A stretch of DNA of 64,000 bases, taken from contig NZ_JBHUEM010000055.1 of assembly GCF_042680805.1 (NCBI RefSeq), forward strand, positions 1-64,000. Reading direction: 5' to 3'. Positions 15,239-24,180 of this stretch are shown piece after piece; the stretch's first letter is position 1; the number at the start of each line of letters is the position of its first letter. The stretch comes from Bacillus_CJ salitolerans. Its GTDB lineage: Bacteria; Bacillota; Bacilli; Bacillales; SA4. The notes under the pieces were generated by a model, which did no database searches, was not told the DNA's origin, and saw only the letters and a program-made list of their open reading frames with translations. A program made the translations under genes and the position numbers.

Positions 15239-16655
15239 ACCAGCTAATAGTTTGTCAAGATTTTTCAATAAAAAGATTAATAACATCATGATATACTAAA
15301 ATTGAACATGCCAAATAACCTTCCTCTACACTCTAATTGGAAGGTTTTGTTGTATTTAGTTAGATATAGTTTTTAAGCTATATCTTGGAAAGTAGTTCTG
15401 CTTTTTAGTAAGGCGTAAATCCAATGTAAGAGTTTATTTACACAGGCTATAACTGCTACTCTGAAGGGTTTTCCTTCTTCACGTTTCTTATCGTAAAACT
15501 CTCTTAATCTTTTATTACGTGCTATTATCTCATCAGTCGTTTTCTTCTTACGAGAATCACGAATACCACTTTGAACAGCCATATATAAGGCATGACGAAG
15601 CCTACAAGAGCCTCGTTTGGTAATTCGATTGACTGATGCAGTAAACTTACCTGAAGAGTAAACACTAGGATCTACTCCAGCGAATGCAACTAGCTTTTTG
15701 GCATCACTGAACCGATCTATCTCTCCAACCTCGGATAAAATCGTGGCGGCGATTTTCTCTCCGATTCCAGGGATAGACTGAAGTATATGATACTCTTCAT
15801 TTTCTTTAGCGAGGGCATCTATTTCAGCTGCAATCTTAGATAGATGCTCTTGATATTGAAGCACCATACTCACTAATAGCTCAAGATTAAAGATATGACT
15901 CTGGTACAGGTTGTTCTGAAACGGGTTACGAAGGGCTGCATCTCTTAATTTCTCTGCCCTTTCCTTTGCCCAAGTATCAGACCGACTTATACATAATGAA
16001 CCAATCTTTTCGGTCAGCTCTCTTTCACTTACACTTAATACAGCCTGAGAGGTTGGGAAGGCTAGTAATGTAAGCAACGAAACCTTTGAGTATAAACCAC
16101 CAAATACACCTCTATACTCAGGGAAGACCTGATCTAATAATGAGTGAAGTTGTAGTTTAGTTTTTGCTGATACTTCAGCGATGCTCTCTTGCTGTCTAGT
16201 AAGATTACGAAGGTTTTGAAGTTGAATACCTCGCTTTTTATAAGGCTCTAATTCTTCTTTATAAAACAATTCACAAAGGTGATAAGCATCTACTGCATCT
16301 GTCTTTACCTTGCGAAGACTTGAACTCTTTGCTCTATGTGAGATAAGAGGATTGACGACAATATAAACATAATTTTTCTCCTCAAGAAACTGAATAACAG
16401 GAATATGGTAGTGTCCAGTTGATTCTAAAACGACCGTAGGTTGGTTACCACCAGCGGAATTTTCAACCTCTTCAAGGAATTCTAATAAACTACCTAATCC
16501 TTCAGTAGTGTGTTTAATACTAAAGCTCTTACGATAAGGCTTGCCTTTATCCAAAAATGCTTGAACCTGACTTTCTCCTTTTGATACATCCAGACCAATG
16601 ACTGGATTCATACAATATCTCCTCCTAGAAATCATATTTTGTCGGTAACCCCTAA
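15239..16655 (-). mobile_element. IS110-family element, copy 2, leader deleted
   Basis: The downstream end (AACCAGCTAATAG) and transposase are like copy 1. Upstream of the transposase start, similarity stops about 40 bases in, at CGGTAACCCCTAAA; the rest of the leader, including both bridge-RNA loops, is missing and replaced by a different transposase remnant. It should be unable to direct its own insertion unless it borrows the RNA of copy 1. Confidence 0.75.
15373..16611 (-). CDS. IS110 family transposase, copy 2
   Basis: 412 residues starting at MNPVIGLDVSKGES; an in-frame upstream ATG at 16635 is less likely because TCCTCCT (plus view) lies between the two. It is full length with the same DEDD and Tnp20 motifs as copy 1 (GLDVSK, ESTGHY, TDAVDAYHLCELF, RGSCRLRHALY). 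Substitutions relative to copy 1 are spread through the middle third, while the last 100 residues are almost identical, which suggests gene conversion or selection on the C-terminal part. Confidence 0.88.
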   Translation of the reverse strand: MNPVIGLDVSKGESQVQAFLDKGKPYRKSFSIKHTTEGLGSLLEFLEEVENSAGGNQPTVVLESTGHYHIPVIQFLEEKNYVYIVVNPLISHRAKSSSLRKVKTDAVDAYHLCELFYKEELEPYKKRGIQLQNLRNLTRQQESIAEVSAKTKLQLHSLLDQVFPEYRGVFGGLYSKVSLLTLLAFPTSQAVLSVSERELTEKIGSLCISRSDTWAKERAEKLRDAALRNPFQNNLYQSHIFNLELLVSMVLQYQEHLSKIAAEIDALAKENEEYHILQSIPGIGEKIAATILSEVGEIDRFSDAKKLVAFAGVDPSVYSSGKFTASVNRITKRGSCRLRHALYMAVQSGIRDSRKKKTTDEIIARNKRLREFYDKKREEGKPFRVAVIACVNKLLHWIYALLKSRTTFQDIA

Positions 16656-17506
16656 ACCATTAGTGGAAAAGGACCGAAAGTTAAAGACGAATATTAAAAA
16701 GAAGCTAAGGGGAATTCGAGATATCGAGAGAAAAATCGAAGAATCAACTTCAGAAAGCTTGGAAGAAGAAATCGCAAGTGAATATGTGGCAGCCATTCGT
16801 TCTGTATTATTGGAAGATGGTAAGCCCCCGTTTGAATTACCAGGTACTCGAGTCTTTGAACGTACAAAATCAATCAAAGACTCGATTGAAAAATGCCTGG
16901 ATAAAAAAGGGGACTCCTTTACTTGAAAAGCTGTTCAGAATAGTCAGTAATGTTGATAACTTTAAATCAGATTATCAGCTTGTGAAACGTTGGGACCTGC
17001 GTTTTAAGCGTATTGCCACTATTATGGAACCATCTGAAAATAAAACAAGTTCATGGGTCGAACATAGATTAAAACAGTATCTAGATCAAATTAAACAAGA
17101 GCTTAATCGGGAAGAAGATCATGCGTTTGTAGATAACCTTTTAAGATATAGTAATGGCTTTTGGAAGGGTCTATTTACTATATACGAATTCCCTCTCTTA
17201 CCTAGGACGAACAATGATTTAGAACTTTTCTTTAGACGAACAAAAGTAAGGCATAGGCGGATAACGGGTAGTCGAACTTGGAATCGTTATATTGTTCGTC
17301 ATGGTGAAAACATTGTATTTGTTGAATGTGTTACTAATGAGCAAGACGGATTGAATAAGATAAAGAATGCCAACTACTCTACCTATAAGAATGAGGCTAG
17401 TAAGTGGAATAACCGAATACTTGAACACACAAAACAGCGAAGGTTTAAAAAGGATCCAAATGCATATTTACTCAATATTGAGAGCACATGGAACAAGCAC
17501 AACTAA
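16656..17506 (+). pseudogene. Transposase remnant, frameshifted
   Basis: Two frames together encode about 285 residues: KDRKLKTNIKKKLRGIRDIE to DKKG in the first, then LLEKLFRIVSNVDNFKSDY to the stop at 17506, with the shift near 16910. The C-terminal half has FPLLPRTNNDLELFFRRTK and RRITGSRTWNRYIVRHGENI, the look of a DDE-type transposase end (TNNDLE... with a conserved Glu). The N-terminal catalytic part is missing, cut off by IS110 copy 2. I cannot name the IS family with confidence. Confidence 0.6.
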
Positions 17507-17530
17507 CTTATTGTGTTAGTTGTGCCGCCT

Positions 17531-17564
17531 AAGAAAAAAATACCAGTCCTCGGACTGGTTTTTC
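17531..17564. terminator. Bidirectional terminator
   Basis: ACCAGTCC TC GGACTGGT (17542-17559) with an A-run left and T-run right. It separates the transposase remnant from the convergent DUF1189 gene. Confidence 0.85.
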
Positions 17565-17569
17565 ACTTA

Positions 17570-18382
17570 CTATTCAGTTTTTGGATCTTCCTCTAGAATT
17601 GTATCATTGTTCTTCATGGCAAATACAAAGTACACAACCACAATGGCTAAGTACACGAACCAAGTAAGGTTGATACCTATCATCATAAGGAGGATGTCGA
17701 TAATGGTCGGAAGTGTAATCGCATAAAGCCCCATGCTGTACATGGTTCCGAATGAATAGCCCTTCTTAAAAATAGCTGACACAATTAATCCTACCAAAGC
17801 ATAGATAAGACCCATTATGAGCTTGCGAATAAAGAACCAGAAGACAACACCGATTCCTAAAAGAATAGGTAGAAATGATAAGACAGGGAGGAAATCGAGC
17901 ACCATCTGTTTATTTAGATATAGTGCATCTCCTAGGTCTGAGAAACGGAATTCTCTTGTTTCAAACGGTTTAGCTGAAATAAATTCATATTTAGTAAGGA
18001 GAGTAACCGTACCGTAATCAGATAACAAATCATTCACGTTGTCACGGGTATACGTACCTGTATCATCGATAATGAACACTGAATTCGGATCCTCTTCAAA
18101 GATTAGTGGCTCATCACCTTCTATTTCCAATTCTCCATTTTCTAACACGAAATGAGGTAGATCATCGCTCACATCTTGAAGGAAGCGATTAAAATCCAAG
18201 GATGCACGAACGGATTGGAATACTCCGCTAATGAGTCCTAACGTCAACGATAATAAAAGTAAGTACAGAATAGCTCTTCCTGCTCCCTCTCGAGCCATTG
18301 TTGGTAAAAGGGAAGGCTTTGTGGTGGAGTACCCCAATTTTTTGAAAAATGAAATCTTCGTTTTTTGCTCCAAACTTCTCAC
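17570..18382 (-). CDS. DUF1189 membrane protein
   Basis: 270 residues from GTG 18382; TTG 18373 sits at a better distance from AAGAGGTGAG and may be the true start (267 residues). One N-terminal span (about 37-58), an extracytoplasmic domain (about 60-160, with PLIFEEDPNSVFIIDDTGTY), then three to four C-terminal spans and an acidic tail. This is the layout of DUF1189, a Firmicutes membrane family of unknown role. It marks the return to core-like chromosome after the array and IS remnants. Confidence 0.8.
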   Translation of the reverse strand: MRSLEQKTKISFFKKLGYSTTKPSLLPTMAREGAGRAILYLLLLSLTLGLISGVFQSVRASLDFNRFLQDVSDDLPHFVLENGELEIEGDEPLIFEEDPNSVFIIDDTGTYTRDNVNDLLSDYGTVTLLTKYEFISAKPFETREFRFSDLGDALYLNKQMVLDFLPVLSFLPILLGIGVVFWFFIRKLIMGLIYALVGLIVSAIFKKGYSFGTMYSMGLYAITLPTIIDILLMMIGINLTWFVYLAIVVVYFVFAMKNNDTILEEDPKTE

Positions 18383-18482
18383 CTCTTAGTCATAGATATT
18401 TGTATTATAGCAAAAAGTAAGTAAAGACAATTGTAAAATTTTGTGTAGTTTGATTTGCTTCTTATTTTCAGACAATGTTTAG

Positions 18483-18551
18483 TTTATCCCGTTCCAACTG
18501 GCGCTAAGCCCCACCACTTCAAAACTTTAGATGAATCGAGAAGTTTAAGAA
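18483..18551. mobile_element. MITE-like palindromic element, truncated copy
   Basis: Begins TTTAT then CCCGTTCCAACTGGCGCTAAG and CCACTTCAAAACTTTAG ATG, ATCGAGAAGTTTAAG, then breaks off. It is the left half of the element seen complete at 24999, 52046 and 60514. Confidence 0.7.
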
Positions 18552-18775
18552 TTCTTGTCCCCGAGAAAGTAAGGGCTAGGAGACCAAAAAAAATGTGCCC
18601 TTGTACTATGGGAATTGAAATATCTTTGTTTTTTATAAAAAGTAGGTTGTTTTAGTGAAAAAATTTGATGATTTTTTAATAAACTGAGCTTTTTTAGTGG
18701 TGCAGTCATTTGGCATCTAGATTCATGGATTTTTTGATTATAGTTGAAAGTCTTATTGGCTGTAATTTTACTCGT

Positions 18776-18952
18776 ATCAGCAACTTATTTAAATTTATCA
18801 TCAACTTTAGAAAATTTATCAGCAACTATCAAGTTTTATCATCAACTTTACGAATTTATCATCAACTTTCTTTTTTGTCATCAACTTTTCAAACTTTATC
18901 AGCAAGTAGAAAAAGTTTATCATCAACTTTGACTTGTTTATCATCAACATCA
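18776..18952. repeat. Nine phased copies of ATCA(T/G)CAAC
   Basis: The motif ATCATCAACTTT or ATCAGCAACT begins at 18776, 18797, 18818, 18838, 18858, 18877 (GTCATCAAC), 18898 (ATCAGCAAG), 18919 and 18940, so units are 19-21 bases apart, about two helical turns. Spacer bases between motifs are not conserved. Such phasing suits repeated protein binding on one face of DNA. It lies 200-370 bases before the queuosine operon promoter. Any reading frames across it are low-complexity and not genes. Confidence 0.8.
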
Positions 18953-19103
18953 TGTAGAGCAGGCAACCCGGGTCTTTCCTTGAACATTGTTTTCATGAAA
19001 TAGAATTAGATTTCTTTTCTTCCACCCGCCTTCATTGTACTAGACCACAATAAAACAAACATTCGGAAACATCAGAACGTAAGCATGTACAATAATTTGT
19101 CAA

Positions 19104-19132
19104 TTATCTAATACAAACCGGTATGTTATAAT
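19104..19132 (+). promoter_or_regulatory. Likely promoter of the queCDE operon
   Basis: TATAAT at 19127-19132, with TTATCT 17 bases upstream as a weak -35. It is placed about 20 bases before the riboswitch aptamer, as expected for a riboswitch leader. Confidence 0.6.
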
Positions 19133-19152
19133 GTCCATATTATATTGAATAA

Positions 19153-19230
19153 AGAGGTTCTAGCACCCCTCGTTAAAAAAACTAAGGAGAAGCAGTACTT
19201 CTATCTTGGGAAGTACTGTCTTTTTTTTGA
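19153..19230 (+). promoter_or_regulatory. PreQ1-I riboswitch with terminator
   Basis: The class I preQ1 aptamer runs 19153-19188: AGAGGTTCTAGC, a C-rich loop (ACCCCTCG), and the A-rich tail AAAAAACTAAGGA. It is followed by a terminator stem AGTACTTC / GAAGTACT (19194-19217) with a run of Ts. Binding of preQ1 should favour termination, so the queuosine genes are shut off when the precursor is plentiful. The aptamer is one of the smallest known natural riboswitches and this copy keeps the key bases. Confidence 0.92.
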
Positions 19231-19247
19231 AAGGAGCTTTACTCATC

Positions 19248-19913
19248 ATGAAAAACGAAAAAGCGGTTGTTGTTTTCAGTGGAGGACAAGACAGCACGAC
19301 TTGTTTGTTTTGGGCGTTAAAGCAATTTAAAGAAGTTGAAGTGGTAACGTTTGATTATAACCAAAGGCATGCGACTGAAATTGAGTGTGCAAAAGCGATC
19401 GCAAACGAAGTAGGTGTGAGACATCACATTTTAAATATGGACTTATTAAACCAATTAGCACCTAATGCACTGACGAGAAATGATATCGAGATTAAGGATG
19501 GGGAAAACGGAGGTTTACCTTCAACCTTTGTCCCTGGTCGTAATTTAGTTTTCCTATCGTTTGCGGCGATTCTTGCGAGTCAAGTGGGAGCAAAGCATAT
19601 CATAACGGGTGTTTGTGAAACCGACTTTAGCGGTTATCCTGACTGCCGAGATGCGTTTATCAAGTCGTTAAATGTTACGCTTAATTTATCCATGGATCAG
19701 CCATTTGTGATCCATACACCGTTAATGTGGCTAAATAAAGCAGAAACGTGGGAGCTGGCTGATCAACTAGATGTTTTAGACTTTGTCCGTGAAAACACAC
19801 TGACCTGCTATGATGGAATAATCGGAGATGGGTGTGGGGAATGTCCAGCTTGTGTGTTAAGAAGGAAAGGCTATGAAACATATCAACAGATGAGAAAGGA
19901 GTCACAGCAATGA
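19248..19913 (+). CDS. queC: 7-cyano-7-deazaguanine synthase
   Basis: 221 residues from ATG 19248 (GAAAGGAGC upstream). QueC turns 7-carboxy-7-deazaguanine into preQ0 using ATP and ammonia. The ATP-binding loop VVFSGGQDSTT is at the N-terminus. GVCETDFSGYPDCRD and the zinc cysteines GDGCGECPAC near the C-terminus are typical. It is the first gene after the preQ1 riboswitch and overlaps queD by ATGA, so the operon is translationally coupled. Confidence 0.96.
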   Translation: MKNEKAVVVFSGGQDSTTCLFWALKQFKEVEVVTFDYNQRHATEIECAKAIANEVGVRHHILNMDLLNQLAPNALTRNDIEIKDGENGGLPSTFVPGRNLVFLSFAAILASQVGAKHIITGVCETDFSGYPDCRDAFIKSLNVTLNLSMDQPFVIHTPLMWLNKAETWELADQLDVLDFVRENTLTCYDGIIGDGCGECPACVLRRKGYETYQQMRKESQQ

Positions 19914-20350
19914 TTCAACAATTTTATCCTCAGGTTCAACATGATTTCAGGTATGAATTGAATAAGGATATGAATTTTGCAGCGGCTCATTTTATCCCTC
20001 ATGAACAAGCAGGTGTTTGTAAAGACATTCACGGTCACACGTATTTTGTCAACATTACGATTGGCGGGGACGAATTAAATGATTCGGGGTTTTTAATTAA
20101 CTTTAAGAGCTTAAAAGATGCCGTTCACGGACGTTATGACCATACATTATTAAATCAATTGGATGAATTTAAGCAGCAGGATCCTCACCATTTTCCAACA
20201 ACAGAAGTGGTAGCCAGAACGATTTGGCAAAATATCCAAAACCTTCTAGATACATTGTCAAATCAACCAAAGTGTTTACAGGTAATCGTAAGAGAGACAC
20301 CAACGAGCTATGTGGTATACAGACCGAAAGCTGGTGACTTTCGTGATTAA
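19910..20350 (+). CDS. queD: 6-carboxytetrahydropterin synthase
   Basis: 146 residues. QueD makes 6-carboxytetrahydropterin from dihydroneopterin triphosphate, the first committed step to deazaguanine. Zinc ligands are visible as AAAHFIPHE and DIHGHTY, with VCKDIHGH holding the catalytic cysteine, and YDHTLLNQ is the second conserved motif. It starts inside the queC stop codon. Confidence 0.95.
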   Translation: MIQQFYPQVQHDFRYELNKDMNFAAAHFIPHEQAGVCKDIHGHTYFVNITIGGDELNDSGFLINFKSLKDAVHGRYDHTLLNQLDEFKQQDPHHFPTTEVVARTIWQNIQNLLDTLSNQPKCLQVIVRETPTSYVVYRPKAGDFRD

Positions 20351-21068
20351 GAAAATACCCGTCATGGAAATCTTTGGCCCAACCATTCAAGGAGAAGGAA
20401 TGGTGATCGGAAGGAAGACGATGTTTGTACGAACAGCTGGCTGTGATTATCAATGTAAATGGTGTGACTCAGCCTTTACGTGGGATGGAACCGGTAAGGA
20501 TGACATTCAGCTAATGACAGGAGCGGAAATTCTCGAGGAGTTGGAAAAAATAGGCAGCAATTGCTTTGACCATGTCACCATCTCAGGAGGGAATCCGGCG
20601 CTTTTATCTTCACTAGGGGAATTAATCTCCCTTTTAAAAGAGAGGAGTATCGAAGTGGCTCTTGAAACGCAAGGGAGTAAGTGGCAGCCATGGTTTACAG
20701 ATATCGATGACTTAACGATTTCCCCAAAACCACCTAGTTCAGGAATGAATACGGATTTCACGGTGTTAGACGAGATTGTCTCTAACTTACAGGCATTGCA
20801 CCGGAACTTTAGTCTAAAGGTCGTTGTGTTTGATGAACGCGATTTTGAATATGCGAAGGAAATAAAAAGCAGGTACGACCTTGCTCCATTCTTTTTGCAG
20901 GTTGGGAATGAAGACATCAAGACTGAGAACACGCAAGAATTAATACAAACGCTCTTAGCAAAGTATGAATGGCTAATTTCCAAAACGATTGAATCTCCCG
21001 AGATGAATGCAGCAAGAGTATTACCACAGCTACATGCCTTCGTATGGGGAAATAAGCGAGGGGTGTAA
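20343..21068 (+). CDS. queE: 7-carboxy-7-deazaguanine synthase
   Basis: 241 residues from GTG 20343, overlapping the queD stop; this start gives VIKKIPVMEIFGPTIQGEG, matching the known N-terminus of Bacillus QueE. It is a radical-SAM enzyme: the iron-sulfur cluster cysteines are in AGCDYQCKWC (CX3CX2C). It rearranges carboxy-tetrahydropterin to carboxy-deazaguanine, between the QueD and QueC steps. SISPKPPS-like TISPKPPSSG and the end LHAFVWGNKRGV fit the family. queF, which completes preQ1, is not in the window. Confidence 0.95.
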   Translation: MIKKIPVMEIFGPTIQGEGMVIGRKTMFVRTAGCDYQCKWCDSAFTWDGTGKDDIQLMTGAEILEELEKIGSNCFDHVTISGGNPALLSSLGELISLLKERSIEVALETQGSKWQPWFTDIDDLTISPKPPSSGMNTDFTVLDEIVSNLQALHRNFSLKVVVFDERDFEYAKEIKSRYDLAPFFLQVGNEDIKTENTQELIQTLLAKYEWLISKTIESPEMNAARVLPQLHAFVWGNKRGV

Positions 21069-21070
21069 CA

Positions 21071-21099
21071 TAAAACCAGGAGGATGATTCCCCTGGTTA
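21071..21099 (+). terminator. Possible queE terminator
   Basis: AACCAGG / CCTGGTT hairpin right after queE, but only a short T-rich tail follows, so strength is doubtful. Confidence 0.4.
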
Positions 21100-21331
21100 T
21101 TTAGAAAGTATAAAAGTTTTCAGCAAGAGAAATGGGCTAGTGACTTGGAATATAGCTCCAGCACCCAGCCAAATAACCAGGCATGAATAAATGGGAAAAC
21201 CACCCTTTTTTCATGCCGGAACATTTGCATGTCGTGGCTAAACGGGGCGCCCCTGAGCCTTTTGTTCTTTGCAAAGGAGTTTTGCAAAAAATAGATAGTT
21301 GGGAACATTCCACGATCGTTTCCTATTTTGC

Positions 21332-21532
21332 CTACCTGACAGAAGTGGAATAGCTTTTTGTGTAATCAGCATTTACTAATCTGATCATATCTCGTCCAGA
21401 TAACCTTTCTGTTTCCTGGTAACCTTCTTTATCATCGACACTTAAGTACCAGTTGCTATTGTTATCTTCATTTAACTTATATTGCTTATTTGAATGAACA
21501 TTTGTATAATAGTCCCCATTTTTTAGCCTCAT
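21332..21532 (-). CDS. Small hypothetical protein
   Basis: 66 residues with a strong ribosome site (GAGGAGGAATC) before the ATG. Highly polar with many Tyr/Asn (MRLKNGDYYTNVHSNKQYKL), ending in NADYTKSYSTSVR. It looks like a small beta-rich SH3-like or spore-associated type protein; no family recognised. It is convergent with queE. Confidence 0.6.
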   Translation of the reverse strand: MRLKNGDYYTNVHSNKQYKLNEDNNSNWYLSVDDKEGYQETERLSGRDMIRLVNADYTKSYSTSVR

Positions 21533-21539
21533 GTGATTC

Positions 21540-22260
21540 CTCCTCGGATGTGAGTAGTTGTAGTATGCCCAAGATATATTATAAAATCAAAGAAAATGCG
21601 ACTGGTATTGATTTTGAATTCAAAGATTAAGAATGAAGGTGTACTTACAAATGTATAGTGAATCTATTTAAGTTTTAAAATAATGATTGATCAAAATCTC
21701 CTTTTAGCCCTTAAAACAACAAATAGAAAACAGTAATTTTGATTAAAAACCAATTTTATAATAAAGTTTGATTATTTATCTCTTTAAAATATCTTTTCCG
21801 ATTTCTGCATTTCTTCTGTAGGATCCGCACATTTACGAGCCTCATCCTTTGGGACTTGAAACGTGAGAGATAATAATAAGCCAATAATATAAAATAAACT
21901 TTTTCATATTGTCATCCAAGCTGTTTAAAATTACATTTAATTAACCTGGAACTTACTCTTAGCCTCTTTAGCTGAACAAGAATGGTTTTTATATACCACT
22001 CAATTCTGCTACTAAATTTACTTGAAAAAACTCCAAATTATTGCAAAAAGAAGTATACCAACAGAGAAAGCATAAATAATATAATCAATTACTAGTATGT
22101 CTTAGCTTATTCGGTAGATCTTTCTTTTCAAAGTGAATGGACCCTTCAATTTTTTTCAAAATGGTCTATTACATCATTAAACGGCTTCTTTTTTCTGGTA
22201 TATATTCCAATTAACTATCCCCTTTTTTCTTACTGATATTCAAAGCCGAACTGAATTCCT
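21540..22260. other. Gene-poor interval with decayed ORFs
   Basis: About 700 AT-rich bases without an intact gene. On the minus strand, 21784-21907 holds a broken small ORF (described separately), and 22020-22090 reads VIDYIIYAFSVGILLFAIIW ending in a stop but lacks a start, which looks like a leftover membrane span. Confidence 0.45.
21784..21907 (-). pseudogene. Broken small secreted/membrane ORF
   Basis: ATG 21907 starts MKKFILY. A one-base shift is then needed to continue as IIGLLLSLTFQVPKDEARKC and ADPTEEMQKSEKIF to a stop at 21784. With the shift it would be a 40-residue protein with an N-terminal hydrophobic segment. Confidence 0.35.
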
Positions 22261-22261
22261 G

Positions 22262-22306
22262 CTAGATAATGAAAGGGCGTTTCCGCTTGTTTCAGAAACG
22301 CACCCT
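22262..22306 (-). terminator. Terminator of the membrane protein at 22324
   Basis: GGGCGTTTC and GAAACGCACCC (22264-22303) form a stem just past the minus-strand stop codon. Confidence 0.65.
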
Positions 22307-22323
22307 GTAGTATAAAAATCTAT

Positions 22324-22683
22324 TTATGCCCTGAATATAATAAATGCACCAATTATGAACACTAAAGGAAATAATACCAGTGTAAATTTAAGAAATAAAA
22401 TATCTAACATGATACCTAATAGAACAAAAGGTAGGCCAATCATAGCAGTTAGTGATGCAAATTTAGTATAATGAATGATTTCTTTGGATAGTTCCGGTCT
22501 TTCTTTATACTTCCACCTTCTACCAAACAATAAACTTTCTACTGGGTCAAAAAAAGTCCATAGTAATATCGCATAGAGAGGTATTATCACAAAAAACATA
22601 ATAATTATATCAGCTAACATTTTTCCCACCCCCACCAAGAACTCCATAAGATTCTCTTTTAATAATTCAATTCCTTCCTCCAC
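22324..22683 (-). CDS. Membrane protein of unknown family
   Basis: 119 residues with hydrophobic spans at about 22-45, 76-93 and 96-117. A charged loop (FGRRWKYKERPELSKEIIHY) lies between spans 1 and 2. The start codon is close to a weak ribosome site. No domain recognised. Confidence 0.6.
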   Translation of the reverse strand: MEEGIELLKENLMEFLVGVGKMLADIIIMFFVIIPLYAILLWTFFDPVESLLFGRRWKYKERPELSKEIIHYTKFASLTAMIGLPFVLLGIMLDILFLKFTLVLFPLVFIIGAFIIFRA

Positions 22684-22748
22684 TAATCAACCCTTTATAG
22701 TAAGCACAATTTTTTACAATCTCAATAATTTCAATCATAAATATCCAT

Positions 22749-22793
22749 TAAAAACATCTCCCTATGCAATCTTCAGAAGGAGATGTTTTTAAT
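22749..22793. terminator. Strong terminator hairpin
   Basis: AAAAACATCTCC ... GGAGATGTTTTT (22750-22791), A-run left and T-run right, so it can act in both directions. Read on the minus strand it ends the gene at 22854. Confidence 0.8.
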
Positions 22794-22853
22794 CAAACTT
22801 TATTAAAAATGCTCAATCTTTTTACAATGCTACACTATAAGTTAAAACATGCT

Positions 22854-23159
22854 TTATTTTACCTTATTCCTTTTCGCCATTTCTTCAGAGACAATAAATG
22901 CTAGGTCGTCATTTCCAAATAAGGAAAGAACATTGAGTAATGTTTCGTAACTGATATCACCAGCTTCCTCTTTTGGTACGGTTAAGGACAGTGCCTGTTT
23001 TAGAGCTGGGTTAGTGGCTTGGTTTGGATAAGCCTTTAAATAAAGCTCCTCCGCATTAAGATTATGGTTCACACACCACTGTGCAAAGACTAGAATCATC
23101 ATATTTTCTTCATTTTGATAGTTTTCAATTATTTTTTCTTCTAATGCTTTTCTACTCAT
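22854..23159 (-). CDS. Hypothetical cytoplasmic protein
   Basis: 101 residues, all-helical by eye, with no membrane span: MSRKALEEKIIENYQNEENM, FAQWCVNHNLNAEELYLKAY and NVLSLFGNDDLAFIVSEEMAK. Ribosome site GAGGTGAG. It appears to be a small Bacillaceae-specific protein; function unknown. Confidence 0.65.
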   Translation of the reverse strand: MSRKALEEKIIENYQNEENMMILVFAQWCVNHNLNAEELYLKAYPNQATNPALKQALSLTVPKEEAGDISYETLLNVLSLFGNDDLAFIVSEEMAKRNKVK

Positions 23160-23478
23160 GTTTTACTCACCTCAATCTACTTGTCTATTATAGTATGGAT
23201 AGGTGCAAGCATAAAGAGTATTGGAAGCTTGATTTTGGAATGGCGGAGGAGAAAACATGAATAACGTTAATGGTTCAAATGATTCGTGAGGTGTTTTGTA
23301 ATGGAACGAATAGTTTCAATAGGTAGCAGGGCTCCTCTGAACTGAAAGGTTGTAATGTTTTTAAAAGGCCATAAGTGCAAAAGTGACAAAGTCACATGTG
23401 GAAGAAATTGCATCTCTCTTTTCTCATGGGTGAGACATTAGTATATGATAAAATGGAAGAAGTTAGGGGGTGAGGTTG
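23160..23478. other. Intergenic region between divergent genes
   Basis: About 320 bases between the divergent genes at 23159 and 23479. It should hold both promoters. I see no RNA structure or repeat. Confidence 0.5.
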
Positions 23479-24051
23479 ATGAATGTAACAGAGTTAAAGA
23501 ATATGAGATTGAAACAAATCGTGTTTATGAACGTAATGATCGTAACGGTGAGTATCATCTATTTTATTGTCATTCGTACCTTTGGCGCCACTCAAGCACA
23601 GGTTTTTGTCATACTTGGAATTATATTATTATGTCAAGCGGTATATGGACTTGGTAAAGGGAACTCAACTAAATCCTTTATCCCGATATTTGAGAAAGTA
23701 GCCATCTATGAACGAGAGAAGATGGGGAAAGAGTGGGATAAACAAAGAAAAACAAGTAGTATCATGAACCTGTTTTTAGGTGCTTTAATGTTTTTTCAAG
23801 CCTTTATCAATCGTGATTCGGACGCTTACTTTCATCAAATAGAAGTTGGTTTTATCCTCTTTTTTGGTTTTATGATCGTAGCACTGGTGAACATTGGTCT
23901 CTTTATTCACATAAGGAAGGTAGATCGCTCTCATTCAATAGAGGAATTAAAAGGGTACACAAGGAAGTTGTGGATTCAAGCGTTTATTCTCGGCTTCTTA
24001 TTTACCATTGTGCTCCTTGCGGTTACCTTCACTTATATTTTTTCTTTGTAA
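23479..24051 (+). CDS. Four-span membrane protein
   Basis: 190 residues from ATG 23479 (TTAGGGGGTGAGG upstream; a GTG nine bases earlier is possible). Spans at about 16-33, 38-55, 106-128 and 162-186 (numbered from the GTG). A charged cytoplasmic segment lies between spans 2 and 3 (EKVAIYEREKMGKEWDKQRK). It precedes another small membrane protein after 130 bases. Function unknown. Confidence 0.65.
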   Translation: MNVTELKNMRLKQIVFMNVMIVTVSIIYFIVIRTFGATQAQVFVILGIILLCQAVYGLGKGNSTKSFIPIFEKVAIYEREKMGKEWDKQRKTSSIMNLFLGALMFFQAFINRDSDAYFHQIEVGFILFFGFMIVALVNIGLFIHIRKVDRSHSIEELKGYTRKLWIQAFILGFLFTIVLLAVTFTYIFSL

Positions 24052-24180
24052 GCCTTTCAGCCAAAAGCATTTTTAATGTAGGGCGTGGTGAATGTCACTA
24101 TCGATGGGGTGTGAAAATTAGCTGGTCTTAAAGCTTTATATGTATGTAACGAATTGCATCTAATAAGGAAGTGAACAACA

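Noticed and set aside
17817..18017. Plus-strand frame inside the DUF1189 gene
   Set aside because: Antisense shadow of a well-supported gene.
18776..18952. CRISPR-like array
   Set aside because: Repeats are only about 9-12 bases, spacers about 10 bases, and no cas genes are near. Phased binding sites fit better.
18710..19003. Coding frames through the phased repeat (Ser/Thr/Leu-rich)
   Set aside because: Low-complexity translation of a DNA repeat, no ribosome site, and open in more than one frame.
21120..21308. Minus-strand 62-residue gene
   Set aside because: Poor composition and no ribosome site; probably non-coding sequence after queE.
23160..23478. Riboswitch or T-box leader before the membrane gene at 23479
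   Set aside because: No T-box motif, aptamer signature or terminator-antiterminator pair could be seen.
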